From Clostridium sp. (GTDB lineage: Bacteria > Bacillota > Clostridia > Clostridiales > Clostridiaceae), in assembly GCF_029258205.1 (NCBI RefSeq), contig NZ_JARHZJ010000025.1:1-41340 (forward strand): a DNA stretch of 41,340 nt, written 5' to 3'. Of this stretch, positions 26,573 through 34,390 are shown piece after piece. Made by a program: the position numbers and the translations under genes. How positions within the stretch are numbered: position 1 is the first letter of the stretch; each line of letters opens with the position of its first letter. Below the pieces are notes generated by a model. The model was not told the DNA's origin. It saw nothing but the letters and a program-made list of their open reading frames with translations, and did not search any database.

Positions 26573-26607
26573 CGCACTTAGGTATTCAACTGAAGTGCGT
26601 TTTTTTT
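26573..26607 (+). terminator. intrinsic terminator of the Cys/Gly-rich cluster
   Basis: CGCACTT (26573-26579) pairs with AAGTGCG (26593-26599), followed by eight T. Confidence 0.9.
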
Positions 26608-26693
26608 AGTTTCGATTGAAATCTATCGGTATTGTAGCAAGATATATTTCTATATCATTAAACAATTCCTATTTGTAATCATATCTCCATAAA

Positions 26694-26752
26694 AAATCAC
26701 CCAGTTAAGTAGAGTTTAATCTTTTATGCCGTGTCTACTTAACGTGGTGCAC
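26694..26752 (-). terminator. intrinsic terminator of the FG-GAP-like gene
   Basis: Read on the minus strand, CACCACGTTAAGTAGA pairs with TCTACTTAACTGGGTG (two mismatches) around a 20-base loop, followed by ATTTTTTAT. Confidence 0.75.
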
Positions 26753-26775
26753 CTCATTATTATACAGTCTATTTT

Positions 26776-27714
26776 TTATTTGTTAAGGTTTAAATTTATT
26801 GAACTTATTAAAAATATATCATTAATTTTTTCTAATTGAATTATTAAATTAACTTGTGATTTATTATTAGTGTTTTCTTTGGGAATTTTATTAAAGTTTA
26901 AGGTCCAAGAGCAATTAGTAACTTCTCCAGTATTATTCCAATCTATATCCTTAAAAAAAGCATCTTGAAAGTCATAATAATAAGATTCTTTTTCTAATCT
27001 CCATATTTGAGATAGATCTTCTTTGGATATATAACTTGCAAATATATTTGGAAGTTCAGATATTTCATAATTTAGAGATATTATGTCTATAAAAGAAGTT
27101 ATAGAATATAGACCAGGTGGTTCAACCGTATCATAGGATATGTTTTTAAGCTTTTTATTTAAAAGCATATATTTTTGAATATCTTCTTTACTGTTACTTA
27201 AGGAAAAAGAAAGTATCTTAGGAGTTTTTCCATTATTTGAATCTACAATCCCTAATATATTGTTTGTAGAGCAGAATATATCTTCAAATCCATTTTCAGT
27301 CCACTTAAATAAATGTTGTATAGAATTGTTTTCTTCAAAAGATTGAACAATTATCTCTGGAATAGTATTCCTGTCTAAATCTAATAAGTTTAATTTTATA
27401 GGACAATTAGGTGAAAAGTTACCTAGAGAATTAATCGTTTTATTTGGAGTTAACTCATAGCTTTTTTCATTAATATTTGCATGGAGCATATATTTATTTT
27501 CACTTCCTAATTCTATATATAAATAATCTATTTTCCCATCACCATTTAAATCTGACTTTACAGTTTCTTTAATAGTATTTTGATTAATAACAGATTTAGT
27601 AGAATTATATTTTAAGGTAAATATTAAAATAAAAGAAATTAAAATAAAAGAAATTAAAATAATGGTAATAAAACTAATCTGTTTTATTAAATTATTTTTG
27701 TTTTTTAAAGTCAT
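26776..27714 (-). CDS. membrane-anchored protein with FG-GAP/VCBS-like repeat
   Basis: A 312-residue protein. Residues about 11-34 form one hydrophobic helix (SFITIILISFILISFILIF) after a basic start, so the rest is outside the cell. Residues about 53-67 (KSDLNGDGKIDYLYIELG) are a calcium-loop FG-GAP/VCBS-like motif, and a weaker copy is at about 109-122 (NLLDLDRNTIPEIIV). The C-terminal part has no recognised domain. Similar anchored proteins of clostridia have no known role. The helix is coded by a 15-base tandem repeat (27623-27662). The start follows GAGGTGAT. Single-gene unit. Confidence 0.8.
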   Translation of the reverse strand: MTLKNKNNLIKQISFITIILISFILISFILIFTLKYNSTKSVINQNTIKETVKSDLNGDGKIDYLYIELGSENKYMLHANINEKSYELTPNKTINSLGNFSPNCPIKLNLLDLDRNTIPEIIVQSFEENNSIQHLFKWTENGFEDIFCSTNNILGIVDSNNGKTPKILSFSLSNSKEDIQKYMLLNKKLKNISYDTVEPPGLYSITSFIDIISLNYEISELPNIFASYISKEDLSQIWRLEKESYYYDFQDAFFKDIDWNNTGEVTNCSWTLNFNKIPKENTNNKSQVNLIIQLEKINDIFLISSINLNLNK

Positions 27715-28230
27715 AAAATCACCTCAAATAAATTATATGCATATAATTTATTTTTTATTATTATTGTAATTTTTTTATACTTTGAATAAAATATACTAAA
27801 TAATTCAGTTGATAGATATATTTTAGAGTCTATAGAAGAAAATGATAAAAGACAAGTATTAAAATAAAACTACAATAATTTTTAATAATTGAAACAAATA
27901 TTACATATTATTATAAAAAGGATAAATGGGAGGAACTTAGTATGATAATATTTGCAAAGAGGATTAATATAAAGGGAGTTATATATAATTTGATGAATTA
28001 TAATGAGTATAATAAAAGAAAATATAGCTCTTTTTATAGATAAAGGTGATAAAGCTTAGATTGTTATTTTAGTATTATAGGTATTGGAGATTATAGATTA
28101 CATTAACCTTAGATTTTTTATAATATTATTAATAAGGTATAAACTTGAAAAAAGTATAACTTAGTATATACTTAAAAGTATAAATATATACTTTAAGATT
28201 TATTTAAAGTTTTTATAAGGAGACAGTAAA
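27715..28230. other. mostly gene-free stretch before map
   Basis: It holds the small ORF at 27942-28043 and, at 28153-28193, a run of GTATA and TATAC elements (AAAGTATAACTTAGTATATAC, then AGTATAAATATATACTTT) that can form a hairpin or bind a protein upstream of map. The rest is AT-rich with no other frame of note. Confidence 0.5.
27942..28043 (+). CDS. possible 33-residue small protein or gene relic
   Basis: A 33-codon frame (MIIFAKRINIKGVIYNLM, then NEYNKRKYSSFYR) with an excellent ribosome site: GGGAGG with eight-base spacing. It is basic and tyrosine-rich. In another frame, from ATG 28001, the same DNA reads MSIIKENIALFIDKGDKA before a stop, which looks protein-like. So this may be the start of a decayed gene and not a true mini-gene. 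No family recognised. Confidence 0.4.
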   Translation: MIIFAKRINIKGVIYNLMNYNEYNKRKYSSFYR

Positions 28231-29100
28231 ATGAGAATAAATAGAAATGATTTATGTTGGTGCAATAGTGGTAAGAAATATAAAAAATGTCATATGGAGT
28301 TTGATGAGAGAATAGAAAATTTAGCTAGAGAAGGATTTGAAGTTCCTACTAGAGATATAATAAAAAATGAAGAACAAATAGAAGGTATAAGAAAAAGTGC
28401 AGAAATAAACAATGCTGTTTTAGATTTAGTTGAAGAAAAAATAAAAGCAGGAATGAGTACTGAAGATATAAATAAAATAGTGCATGATTATACTGTAAGT
28501 AGAGGAGCTATTCCAGCGCCCCTTAACTATGGTGGATTTCCTAAAAGTGTGTGTACATCTATAAATGATGAGGTTTGTCATGGAATTCCTGATGAAAATA
28601 TAATTCTTAAAGAAGGAGATATAATAAACGTTGATGTATCTACTATATATAATGGATATTATTCGGATGCTTCAAGAATGTTTATTATTGGAGAAGCTAG
28701 TGAAAATGCAAAAAGATTAGTTAAAGTAGCGAAAGAATGTTTAGAAAAAGGTATTGAAGCAGTTAAACCTTGGGGATTCTTGGGTGATATAGGAGAGGCA
28801 ATTCAAAAGCATGCAGAAAAGAATGGATATTCAGTGGTAAGAGATTTTGGAGGCCATGGAGTAGGATTAAAATTTCATGAGGATCCATTTGTATACCATT
28901 ATGGAGACGCTGGAGAAGGTATGGTATTAGTACCAGGTATGATCTTTACAATAGAGCCTATGATAAATGAAGGGAAATATGATGTGTTTGTAGATGCAGA
29001 AAATGATTGGACTGCTTTAACTATGGATGGATCACTTTCAGCTCAATGGGAACATACAATATTAGTGACAGAGGATGGAATTGAAATAATAGCTAAATAA
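28231..29100 (+). CDS. map: methionine aminopeptidase type I with SEC-C zinc tag
   Basis: A 289-residue enzyme that removes the initiator methionine. The N terminus is a SEC-C-type zinc motif (C9, C11, C20, H21: DLCWCNSGKKYKKCH), and the catalytic domain covers about 40-289. The five metal ligands D135, D146, H209, E242 and E274 and the H117 base (CHGIP) are all present. SEC-C is thought to help bind ribosomes or partner proteins; clostridia commonly have a second, short map in the ribosomal-protein operon, so this would be the extra long form. The start follows AAGGAGACAGTAAA. Single gene. Confidence 0.95.
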   Translation: MRINRNDLCWCNSGKKYKKCHMEFDERIENLAREGFEVPTRDIIKNEEQIEGIRKSAEINNAVLDLVEEKIKAGMSTEDINKIVHDYTVSRGAIPAPLNYGGFPKSVCTSINDEVCHGIPDENIILKEGDIINVDVSTIYNGYYSDASRMFIIGEASENAKRLVKVAKECLEKGIEAVKPWGFLGDIGEAIQKHAEKNGYSVVRDFGGHGVGLKFHEDPFVYHYGDAGEGMVLVPGMIFTIEPMINEGKYDVFVDAENDWTALTMDGSLSAQWEHTILVTEDGIEIIAK

Positions 29101-29104
29101 TAAA

Positions 29105-29146
29105 ATTTTTAAAGCCTTCTAATTAAATTTAGAGGGCTTTAAAAAT
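29105..29146. terminator. hairpin between convergent genes
   Basis: An 18-base-pair stem (ATTTTTAAAGCCTTCTAA and TTAGAGGGCTTTAAAAAT, one mismatch) with a six-base loop. The right arm contains the stop codon of the convergent gene. No T-run follows on either strand, so it is a weak or unusual terminator. Confidence 0.55.
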
Positions 29147-30080
29147 ACATGCTTATTGGTGCTATTAGTATTGCTGGTGATTTAACTTTAGTTTCTGGAC
29201 ATTTAGGGATTGGTATATTTAGATTTTTGAATAAATCTAAATAGGGATGAATTAACTTTAATAAATCAATATAATAATTTTCCTGTGTAAGTTTTCTTAA
29301 TAAATTTATACAATCATTATTATTTGTACATACTTTTATAACTTTTCCTAAAACATTGCAATTACAATTACATTTATCAAAAACGTAACAATCACCATTT
29401 AAAAAGTATTTTGAATTAGTATTAAGTATTGCAGTATAGCTAGAACAATTCATAATTATATCTTCAGTTGAATTTAAAGAGAGTTTATCTTTAATTGATT
29501 TTAGTAAATTTAATATTATAGAAAAGTTTAATTTACCTAAGTTTTTGTCTTTTAAAAGGGAATCTAATATGTCTAATGGAAAACATTCTATTAAGCTTAT
29601 TATTGAATCTAAGTAAGCAGAGAGTGAAGTTTCCGTTATGCGTCCTTTTGTTGTTATAAAATCTCCTTCAGAAATATTAGAATCAACTAAATGTGAATTC
29701 TCAAGGTTCTTAAGAACTTTTGATGTAGTCATTCTTTTAAGCATAGTATGGTGTATTTCAAAAGAGGTATAGATTCTTTTGATTTCTTCTTCAGTTCTTC
29801 CGAATAGTCTATTTTCTATACTTTTATCATTTCCATAAAAATTTGTTTCATTAAAGTCATTTGATCTGTTACTAGTTTTAAAGCCTTTATTATATATTCG
29901 ACTTTTTCCATCACTACAGAATATTTTATTATTTTCATCTAAATGAATTCTTCCTGCTAAGGTGTTGTCACAAATTCTTTTAGAAGTACGTATATCTATA
30001 TATCCATTTAGATATACAGAAGATAGACTTTTTATTAAGTATTCATCTATGTATATAAATAGGTTTAAAAGATCATTCAT
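29139..30080 (-). CDS. unrecognised protein, possibly cytosolic
   Basis: A 313-residue protein I do not recognise. It begins with YIDEYLIKSLSSVYLNGYID, runs through a charged segment (about 50-100) with no membrane helix and has a cysteine group near residue 237 (CYVFDKCNCNCN). The C terminus is PKCPETKVKSPAILIAPISM. The opening YIDE...KSL pattern faintly recalls the DUF6414 type of bacterial proteins, but this needs a profile search and I do not assert it. The start follows AGGAGAATAAT. Its stop lies in the hairpin it shares with map, and the tRNA gene is divergent to it. Confidence 0.75.
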   Translation of the reverse strand: MNDLLNLFIYIDEYLIKSLSSVYLNGYIDIRTSKRICDNTLAGRIHLDENNKIFCSDGKSRIYNKGFKTSNRSNDFNETNFYGNDKSIENRLFGRTEEEIKRIYTSFEIHHTMLKRMTTSKVLKNLENSHLVDSNISEGDFITTKGRITETSLSAYLDSIISLIECFPLDILDSLLKDKNLGKLNFSIILNLLKSIKDKLSLNSTEDIIMNCSSYTAILNTNSKYFLNGDCYVFDKCNCNCNVLGKVIKVCTNNNDCINLLRKLTQENYYIDLLKLIHPYLDLFKNLNIPIPKCPETKVKSPAILIAPISMYF

Positions 30081-30232
30081 TATTATTCTCCTAAATTAAA
30101 ATTATGATATTATAATTTATATTATAAATATTTCCATGCTATGAATATTAAAGATAAAAGTATAATAAACTTAATAAATTTAATAGTATTTTTAATATTA
30201 AAATTTAAAGTTTATATATGGAAGAATATGTA

Positions 30233-30261
30233 TTGACATAGAGGTACAATTGATATATAAT
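30233..30261 (+). promoter_or_regulatory. consensus promoter of tRNA-Leu
   Basis: TTGACA (30233-30238), 17-base spacer, TATAAT (30256-30261); a full sigma-A consensus 12 bases before the tRNA. Confidence 0.9.
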
Positions 30262-30273
30262 GAAAATGTTCAA

Positions 30274-30360
30274 GCCGAAGTGGCGGAATTGGCAGACGCA
30301 GCGGACTCAAAATCCGCCGGGCTAACACTCGTACGGGTTCGAGTCCCGTCTTCGGCACCA
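30274..30360 (+). tRNA. tRNA-Leu(CAA)
   Basis: An 87-base type II tRNA. Acceptor arms GCCGAAG (30274-30280) and CTTCGGC (30350-30356), then A and an encoded CCA. The anticodon arm is GCGGA-CTCAAAA-TCCGC, giving anticodon CAA (codon UUG, leucine). The long variable arm and the T loop GGTTCGAGTC are present. It is a single tRNA, not part of a cluster. Confidence 0.97.
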
Positions 30361-30361
30361 A

Positions 30362-30390
30362 ATATCTGAGAATTATCAGATGTTTTTTTA
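30362..30390 (+). terminator. intrinsic terminator of tRNA-Leu
   Basis: ATCTGA and TCAGAT arms with a six-base loop, followed by GTTTTTTT. Confidence 0.85.
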
Positions 30391-30770
30391 TTAATAAGAC
30401 ATAGAGATTATAATTGTTGCTATTTATTTAATCTTAGTGAATTTGCTTTCAGTAGGATTATACTTAATTTATTGTACGAGAGTTATAATACTATTTAAAA
30501 TTAATCTTATCTTTAAAACAGATAGATACATAAGAAGTATATTAAAAGATGCGAAATAAATCAAAAGTACTAAAAGTTAAAATCTTTTAGTACTTTTTTA
30601 AGTAATTTTAAACTTTGCTAAATTTTAATCAAATATATGATTTTAATTTATTGTATATTTAGAAGTAAGTAAATATTGTTATAATAATAATCTTACATTA
30701 GAAGAATTATATAATGAATTGGATATAGTAAAATAATATATTAAATATAAGATTTTAAAGGAGACAGGTT
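30391..30770. other. gene-free stretch with an orphan terminator
   Basis: No gene seen. The only clear structure is the terminator at 30563-30602, which no annotated gene feeds. At 30647-30736 one frame ends in NLTLEELYNELDIVK and a stop, with no start upstream, and may be the tail of a lost gene. Confidence 0.5.
30563..30602 (+). terminator. orphan intrinsic terminator
   Basis: AAAAGTACTAAAAG pairs perfectly with CTTTTAGTACTTTT around TTAAAAT, followed by TT. The nearest upstream gene already has its own terminator. Confidence 0.8.
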
Positions 30771-31676
30771 ATGTATGTGATTAACTTTATAAGAGGGTTC
30801 TTAATGGCTCTGGCAGATAGTGTTCCAGGAGTTTCGGGTGGTACTATAGCTTTTATAATGGGATTTTATAATAAGTTTATAAGTTCATTAAATGCTTTAA
30901 CATCTGCAAAAAAAACTGACGTAAGCAAAAAAGATGCTATAATATTTCTATTAAAATTAGGAATAGGTTGGATAACTGGTATGATTTTATCAATACTATT
31001 TATAGCATCAATATTTGATAAAGAAATATATAAAATCAGTTCTTTATTTACTGGATTTATAATATTTTCTATACCAATAATAATTAGTGAAGATAAAGAA
31101 TCATTAAAGAAAAACTATGGGTACATAATATATTCTATTTTAGGAATGGCTATTGTAGCTGCAATAACATATTTTAATCCAGCTACAGGAAGTGCTGAAG
31201 GAACAAGCTTAGTATTAAATGAATTTTCATTACCACTTGCATTATATGTTTTCTTTGCTGGAATGATTGCTATATCAGCAATGGTTTTACCAGGTATATC
31301 AGGTTCAACATTACTTTTAATATTTGGTCTTTATGCACCAGTAATAAATGGAGTTAAAGAAGTTCTAACATTTAATTTTAGTTATTTACCTATGCTTATA
31401 ATTTTTGGAATAGGAGTAATTGTAGGAATAATAACTACAATAAGATTAATAAAATTCTTACTTTCAAATTATAGATCTCAAATGATTTATTTTATAATAG
31501 GATTAATGATTGGATCTATATATGCAGTTTTTATGGGACCAACTACACTAAAGATTCCAAAGGCTGCTATGAATTTAAGTAATTTTAATTTCTTATTCTT
31601 TATTATAGGTGGAGCTTTAATTTTAGGTCTACAACAGTTAAAAGGATACCTTGAGAGGAAAGAAAAAAGTTTATAA
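30771..31676 (+). CDS. DUF368 membrane protein, PopT-type undecaprenyl phosphate translocase
   Basis: A 301-residue polytopic membrane protein. The N-terminal family signature is FIRGFLMALADSVPGVSGG, and a related half-repeat reads AISAMVLPGISGS near residue 170, a pseudo-symmetric pair of GxSG re-entrant loops. DUF368 proteins (PopT) and DedA proteins (UptA) were recently shown to return undecaprenyl phosphate to the inner leaflet for wall synthesis; that role is taken from the family, and for this protein it is inferred. About eight hydrophobic segments are visible. The start follows AAAGGAGACAGGTT. Single-gene unit with one or two weak hairpins downstream. Confidence 0.9.
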   Translation: MYVINFIRGFLMALADSVPGVSGGTIAFIMGFYNKFISSLNALTSAKKTDVSKKDAIIFLLKLGIGWITGMILSILFIASIFDKEIYKISSLFTGFIIFSIPIIISEDKESLKKNYGYIIYSILGMAIVAAITYFNPATGSAEGTSLVLNEFSLPLALYVFFAGMIAISAMVLPGISGSTLLLIFGLYAPVINGVKEVLTFNFSYLPMLIIFGIGVIVGIITTIRLIKFLLSNYRSQMIYFIIGLMIGSIYAVFMGPTTLKIPKAAMNLSNFNFLFFIIGGALILGLQQLKGYLERKEKSL

Positions 31677-32025
31677 GTATATAATAAAATATCTTACTGT
31701 GTATTTTATTATATAGATAGTTTTTTAAATATAACTTATACAATTCGAATAATTAATAAAATGTATAGATTTAATAATAAAGCCAGTAGAAAAATTAAAA
31801 TTCTACTGGTTATTTTTTATTGGGAATTTCCTTGATAATTTCACCAAATTATAGTTTTAATACAACTTAATTTCTTTAACATTGTAGATTTTTAGAATAT
31901 AATAAGGGAAATAGAGTATTTTAGTCGTTTATTAATTGAAAATTAACTATAAAGACTTTGTTATACTAAATTTTTTATAGTATATTATTAATAAGCTAAA
32001 ATTTATTTGTATGGAGGGATAAGCA
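31677..32025. other. intergenic stretch with two hairpins
   Basis: An AT-only stem TATAATAAAATA/TATTTTATTATA (31680-31713) follows the DUF368 stop, and a firmer terminator (31783-31816) follows. The rest carries the promoter region of the TerB-like gene; TATACT at 31962-31967 is a likely -10. No genes. Confidence 0.5.
31783..31816 (+). terminator. intrinsic terminator
   Basis: CCAGTAGAA pairs with TTCTACTGG around a nine-base loop, followed by TTATTTTTT. It probably ends the DUF368 unit. Confidence 0.82.
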
Positions 32026-32439
32026 ATGTTTTTAAAAGAATTAAATAAAGAACAAGGATTAGCGCTTATAAATTTAGTAACTGAATTTGCTGTAGCTGAT
32101 GAGAATATCAAAAAAGAAGAAGAAGATTTAATTCGTACATATATGAAGGAATTAGGTTTAGAAGAAGAGGAATTAGGAAATCTTTCATATGAAGAATCAA
32201 TAGAAATAATAAAAAAATCATCAGAAAAGGTTAAAAATATTGTTTATTTTGAACTTGTTAGAATAGGGCTTGTTGATGAGGATTGTGATATAGAAGAAGT
32301 TGATTTCTTAGAAAAAATAAGTAAAGATTTAAATATATCAAGAGCTAAAAAAATACAAGTAGCTAATTGTTTCTATAACTTCTCAGAAAAAGATGGAGAA
32401 GCAAAATTAGAGGAAATGGCAAAAGATATAATAGGATAA
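32026..32439 (+). CDS. TerB-like helical protein
   Basis: A 137-residue, all-helical, acidic protein. The pattern ALINLVTEFAVADENIKKEE with a later IGLVDEDCDIEEVDFLEKI resembles TerB/tellurite-resistance-like domains, where D-x-x-I-x-x-E-E motifs recur after helix pairs. No other ter genes are near, so tellurite resistance should not be assumed; TerB-like domains occur widely, often with unknown or membrane-linked roles. The start follows TGGAGGGATAAGCA. Monocistronic with its own terminator. Confidence 0.78.
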   Translation: MFLKELNKEQGLALINLVTEFAVADENIKKEEEDLIRTYMKELGLEEEELGNLSYEESIEIIKKSSEKVKNIVYFELVRIGLVDEDCDIEEVDFLEKISKDLNISRAKKIQVANCFYNFSEKDGEAKLEEMAKDIIG

Positions 32440-32454
32440 TAAAAAATCTAGAAT

Positions 32455-32511
32455 GGGCTGTATCAAAATATAATAACAAAAGTTATTTTGATATAAGCCT
32501 TTTTATTTTAT
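32455..32511 (+). terminator. intrinsic terminator with GTATCAAAATA arms
   Basis: GGGCTGTATCAAAATA pairs with TATTTTGATATAAGCCT (one mismatch), then TTTTTATTTT. Its arms resemble those of the terminator at 474-531. Confidence 0.82.
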
Positions 32512-32538
32512 ATTTTTGAGTAAGAAAATGAAAGTATA

Positions 32539-32670
32539 ATGGAGAGTAAGTATTTTTTTAGAAAATGTGAGAAATGCAAGATTTGATGAAGGTAAAAAAT
32601 TTCAAGTGAATTACAAACAGATAGATATAAGTCTATCTATAAAGAACTTAAAGAGTTATTAAAATATTGA
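32539..32670 (+). pseudogene. relic of a small zinc-ribbon protein gene
   Basis: From ATG 32539 the frame reads MESKYFFRKCEKCKI and stops. In the next frame it continues FDEGKKFQV, and in a third SSELQTDRYKSIYKELKELL to a stop at 32668. Joined, these give a CxxC half, a linker, a point where the second CxxCG would stand, then an EL..helical tail, which is the layout of a small zinc-ribbon protein. At least two frameshifts or a small deletion are needed. No strong ribosome site remains. Confidence 0.55.
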
Positions 32671-32688
32671 GTAATATGAAATTTATTA

Positions 32689-32716
32689 TTGACATATAAG
32701 ATACAATAATTAAAAT
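32689..32716 (+). promoter_or_regulatory. promoter for the phosphatase-superfamily gene
   Basis: TTGACA (32689-32694), 16-base spacer, TAAAAT (32711-32716), 31 bases before the likely start. Confidence 0.75.
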
Positions 32717-32747
32717 AGTTTAATAGGAACAGGAGATGATAAGAAAA

Positions 32748-34031
32748 ATGAATAATAAATACATGGTGGTAATATCTTTAGATGCAGTATCTTCAAAAGA
32801 CATTGAAATAATGAAGGAATTACCTAATATATCTAAACTAATGAAGGAAGGTGCCCTTATAAAGAATGTAGAAACAATATATCCTTCTTTGACATATCCG
32901 GCTCATGTATCTATTGTAACTGGAAAATATCCAGTTAATCATGGAATCACAAATAATATAGTATTGAATTTTAAGGACGAAAATCCAAATTGGAACTGGT
33001 ACGGAAATAAAATAAAGGGAGAAACTCTTTTTGAATTAGCTAAGAAAAATGGACTTACAACAGCTTCAGTAGTTTGGCCAGTTACAGGAAAAATGAAAAT
33101 AGATTATAATATGCCAGAAATATTTGAGACAAAACCTTGGCATAATCAAATAATTATGTCTGCTTTAGCTGGAAGCAAAATCTATCAATTTAATATGAAT
33201 AAAAAGTTTAGTTCTCTTAGAAAAGGTACAAAAGAGCCTTATTTAGATAATTTTGTTACAGCATGTGCTAAAGAAACAATAAAAAAATACAAGCCTAATT
33301 TAACTATGGTTCATCTAATAGATGTGGATTCTCATAGGCATGATTATGGATATGAAAGTTTGGAGGCATTAGAGGCTTTGAAGAGACATGATATTAGAGT
33401 AGGAGAAATAATAGAGTGTTTAAAAGATGCAGGAATATATGAAAATACAACATTGGTTTTGCTAGGAGACCATAGTGCAATAGATACTGATAAGGTAATA
33501 AGGTTTAACAGTGCTCTTAGGAAAGCTGGTTTAATAGAATTAAAAGATGGAAAACTTAAAAGTTTTAAAGCAATGGCTAGAGAATGTGGAGGCTCAGCTT
33601 ATATTTATTTAAATGATAAAAACCCAAAAGATAAGGAAAAATGTTTAGAGGTTTTAGAGGATCTTAAGGAAAAAGGAGTTTTAGAGTATATATTAAATAG
33701 AGAAGAAGCTATAAAAGCTGGAGCTAATGATAAATGTGATTTTATGGTAGAGGCTACTAGAGGATATTATTTTTCAAATGAATATGAAGGAAAAGTTATT
33801 GAGGAAACTAAAGATATAAGGAATAAACATACTTACAAAGCTGTTCATGGATATTCACCTAGAAAAAAAGATTATGGAACATTTTTTTTAGCTTTTGGAA
33901 GAGGAGTAAAATCAGGTTTTGTTTTAGATGAAGGTAAGCTTATAAATCATGGACCAACTTTAGGAAAAATATTAGGCTTTACTTTTCAAAATGCAGATGG
34001 AATAGTTGAAGAAAGGATATTGAATTTATAA
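32748..34031 (+). CDS. alkaline phosphatase superfamily enzyme (nucleotide pyrophosphatase/phosphodiesterase-like)
   Basis: A 427-residue enzyme of the type I phosphodiesterase/nucleotide pyrophosphatase group. Metal and nucleophile residues are visible: the first aspartate in VVISLDAVSS, the nucleophile threonine in YPSLTYPAHVS, the HLIDVDSHRHDYG ligands, LLGDHS and a late histidine (AVHGYSP or NHGPTLG). No signal peptide, so a cytosolic enzyme is likely. Substrate is not known. The first ATG (32736) touches the SD (AGGAG) with no spacing, so the second ATG (32748) is chosen. It is not in an operon. Confidence 0.87.
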   Translation: MNNKYMVVISLDAVSSKDIEIMKELPNISKLMKEGALIKNVETIYPSLTYPAHVSIVTGKYPVNHGITNNIVLNFKDENPNWNWYGNKIKGETLFELAKKNGLTTASVVWPVTGKMKIDYNMPEIFETKPWHNQIIMSALAGSKIYQFNMNKKFSSLRKGTKEPYLDNFVTACAKETIKKYKPNLTMVHLIDVDSHRHDYGYESLEALEALKRHDIRVGEIIECLKDAGIYENTTLVLLGDHSAIDTDKVIRFNSALRKAGLIELKDGKLKSFKAMARECGGSAYIYLNDKNPKDKEKCLEVLEDLKEKGVLEYILNREEAIKAGANDKCDFMVEATRGYYFSNEYEGKVIEETKDIRNKHTYKAVHGYSPRKKDYGTFFLAFGRGVKSGFVLDEGKLINHGPTLGKILGFTFQNADGIVEERILNL

Positions 34032-34168
34032 TAATTTTCTATAATTTTGAATAAAATAATTAATTAAATAAAATTGTTGAAATTGTCGCAAAATTATGAT
34101 ATTTTAAAATAGTAGAAAAAGTATTGCCAAAAATTATTTCACAATGTAGATATGTAATTAATTAAAAG

Positions 34169-34193
34169 AACGCTTAAAATAGCGTTTTTTTTA
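34169..34193 (+). terminator. intrinsic terminator
   Basis: AACGCT pairs with AGCGTT around TAAAAT, followed by a run of T. Confidence 0.85.
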
Positions 34194-34381
34194 CTTTTAA
34201 ATAATAATTTAGAGAAAGTTTTATGAGAGAAATTTACTAAATGTATAATTAAAGGCTTATATAAAAGGTAATATTAATTTACATAATATACTTCATAGAT
34301 TAATTTTGGTTAAAAATAAAATTTAACTTTACTATTTTAAATAGATAAAATAAGAATAAAATGTTAAAATTTTAATAAAAG

Positions 34382-34390
34382 TGATATAAT
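34382..34390 (+). promoter_or_regulatory. extended -10 promoter for the Ca2+/H+ antiporter
   Basis: TGATATAAT (TG-n-TATAAT) 40 bases before the ATG; the -35 region is weak. Confidence 0.6.

Larger units (their letters stand above)
32440..32747. other. intergenic stretch with terminator, relic and promoter
   Basis: It contains the terminator at 32455-32511, a gene relic at 32539-32670 and a promoter at 32689-32716. Confidence 0.6.

Noticed and set aside
26694..26752. Inverted repeat taken first as an insertion-sequence end
   Set aside because: It has no transposase or second end nearby, and read on the minus strand it is a stem followed by T-run in the right place for a terminator.
30274..30770. 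tRNA-Leu as an attachment site of an integrated element
   Set aside because: No integrase gene and no direct repeat of the tRNA 3' end was found in the window.
32026..32439. Tellurite resistance function for the TerB-like protein
   Set aside because: No other ter genes are present and the domain type is widespread with other roles.
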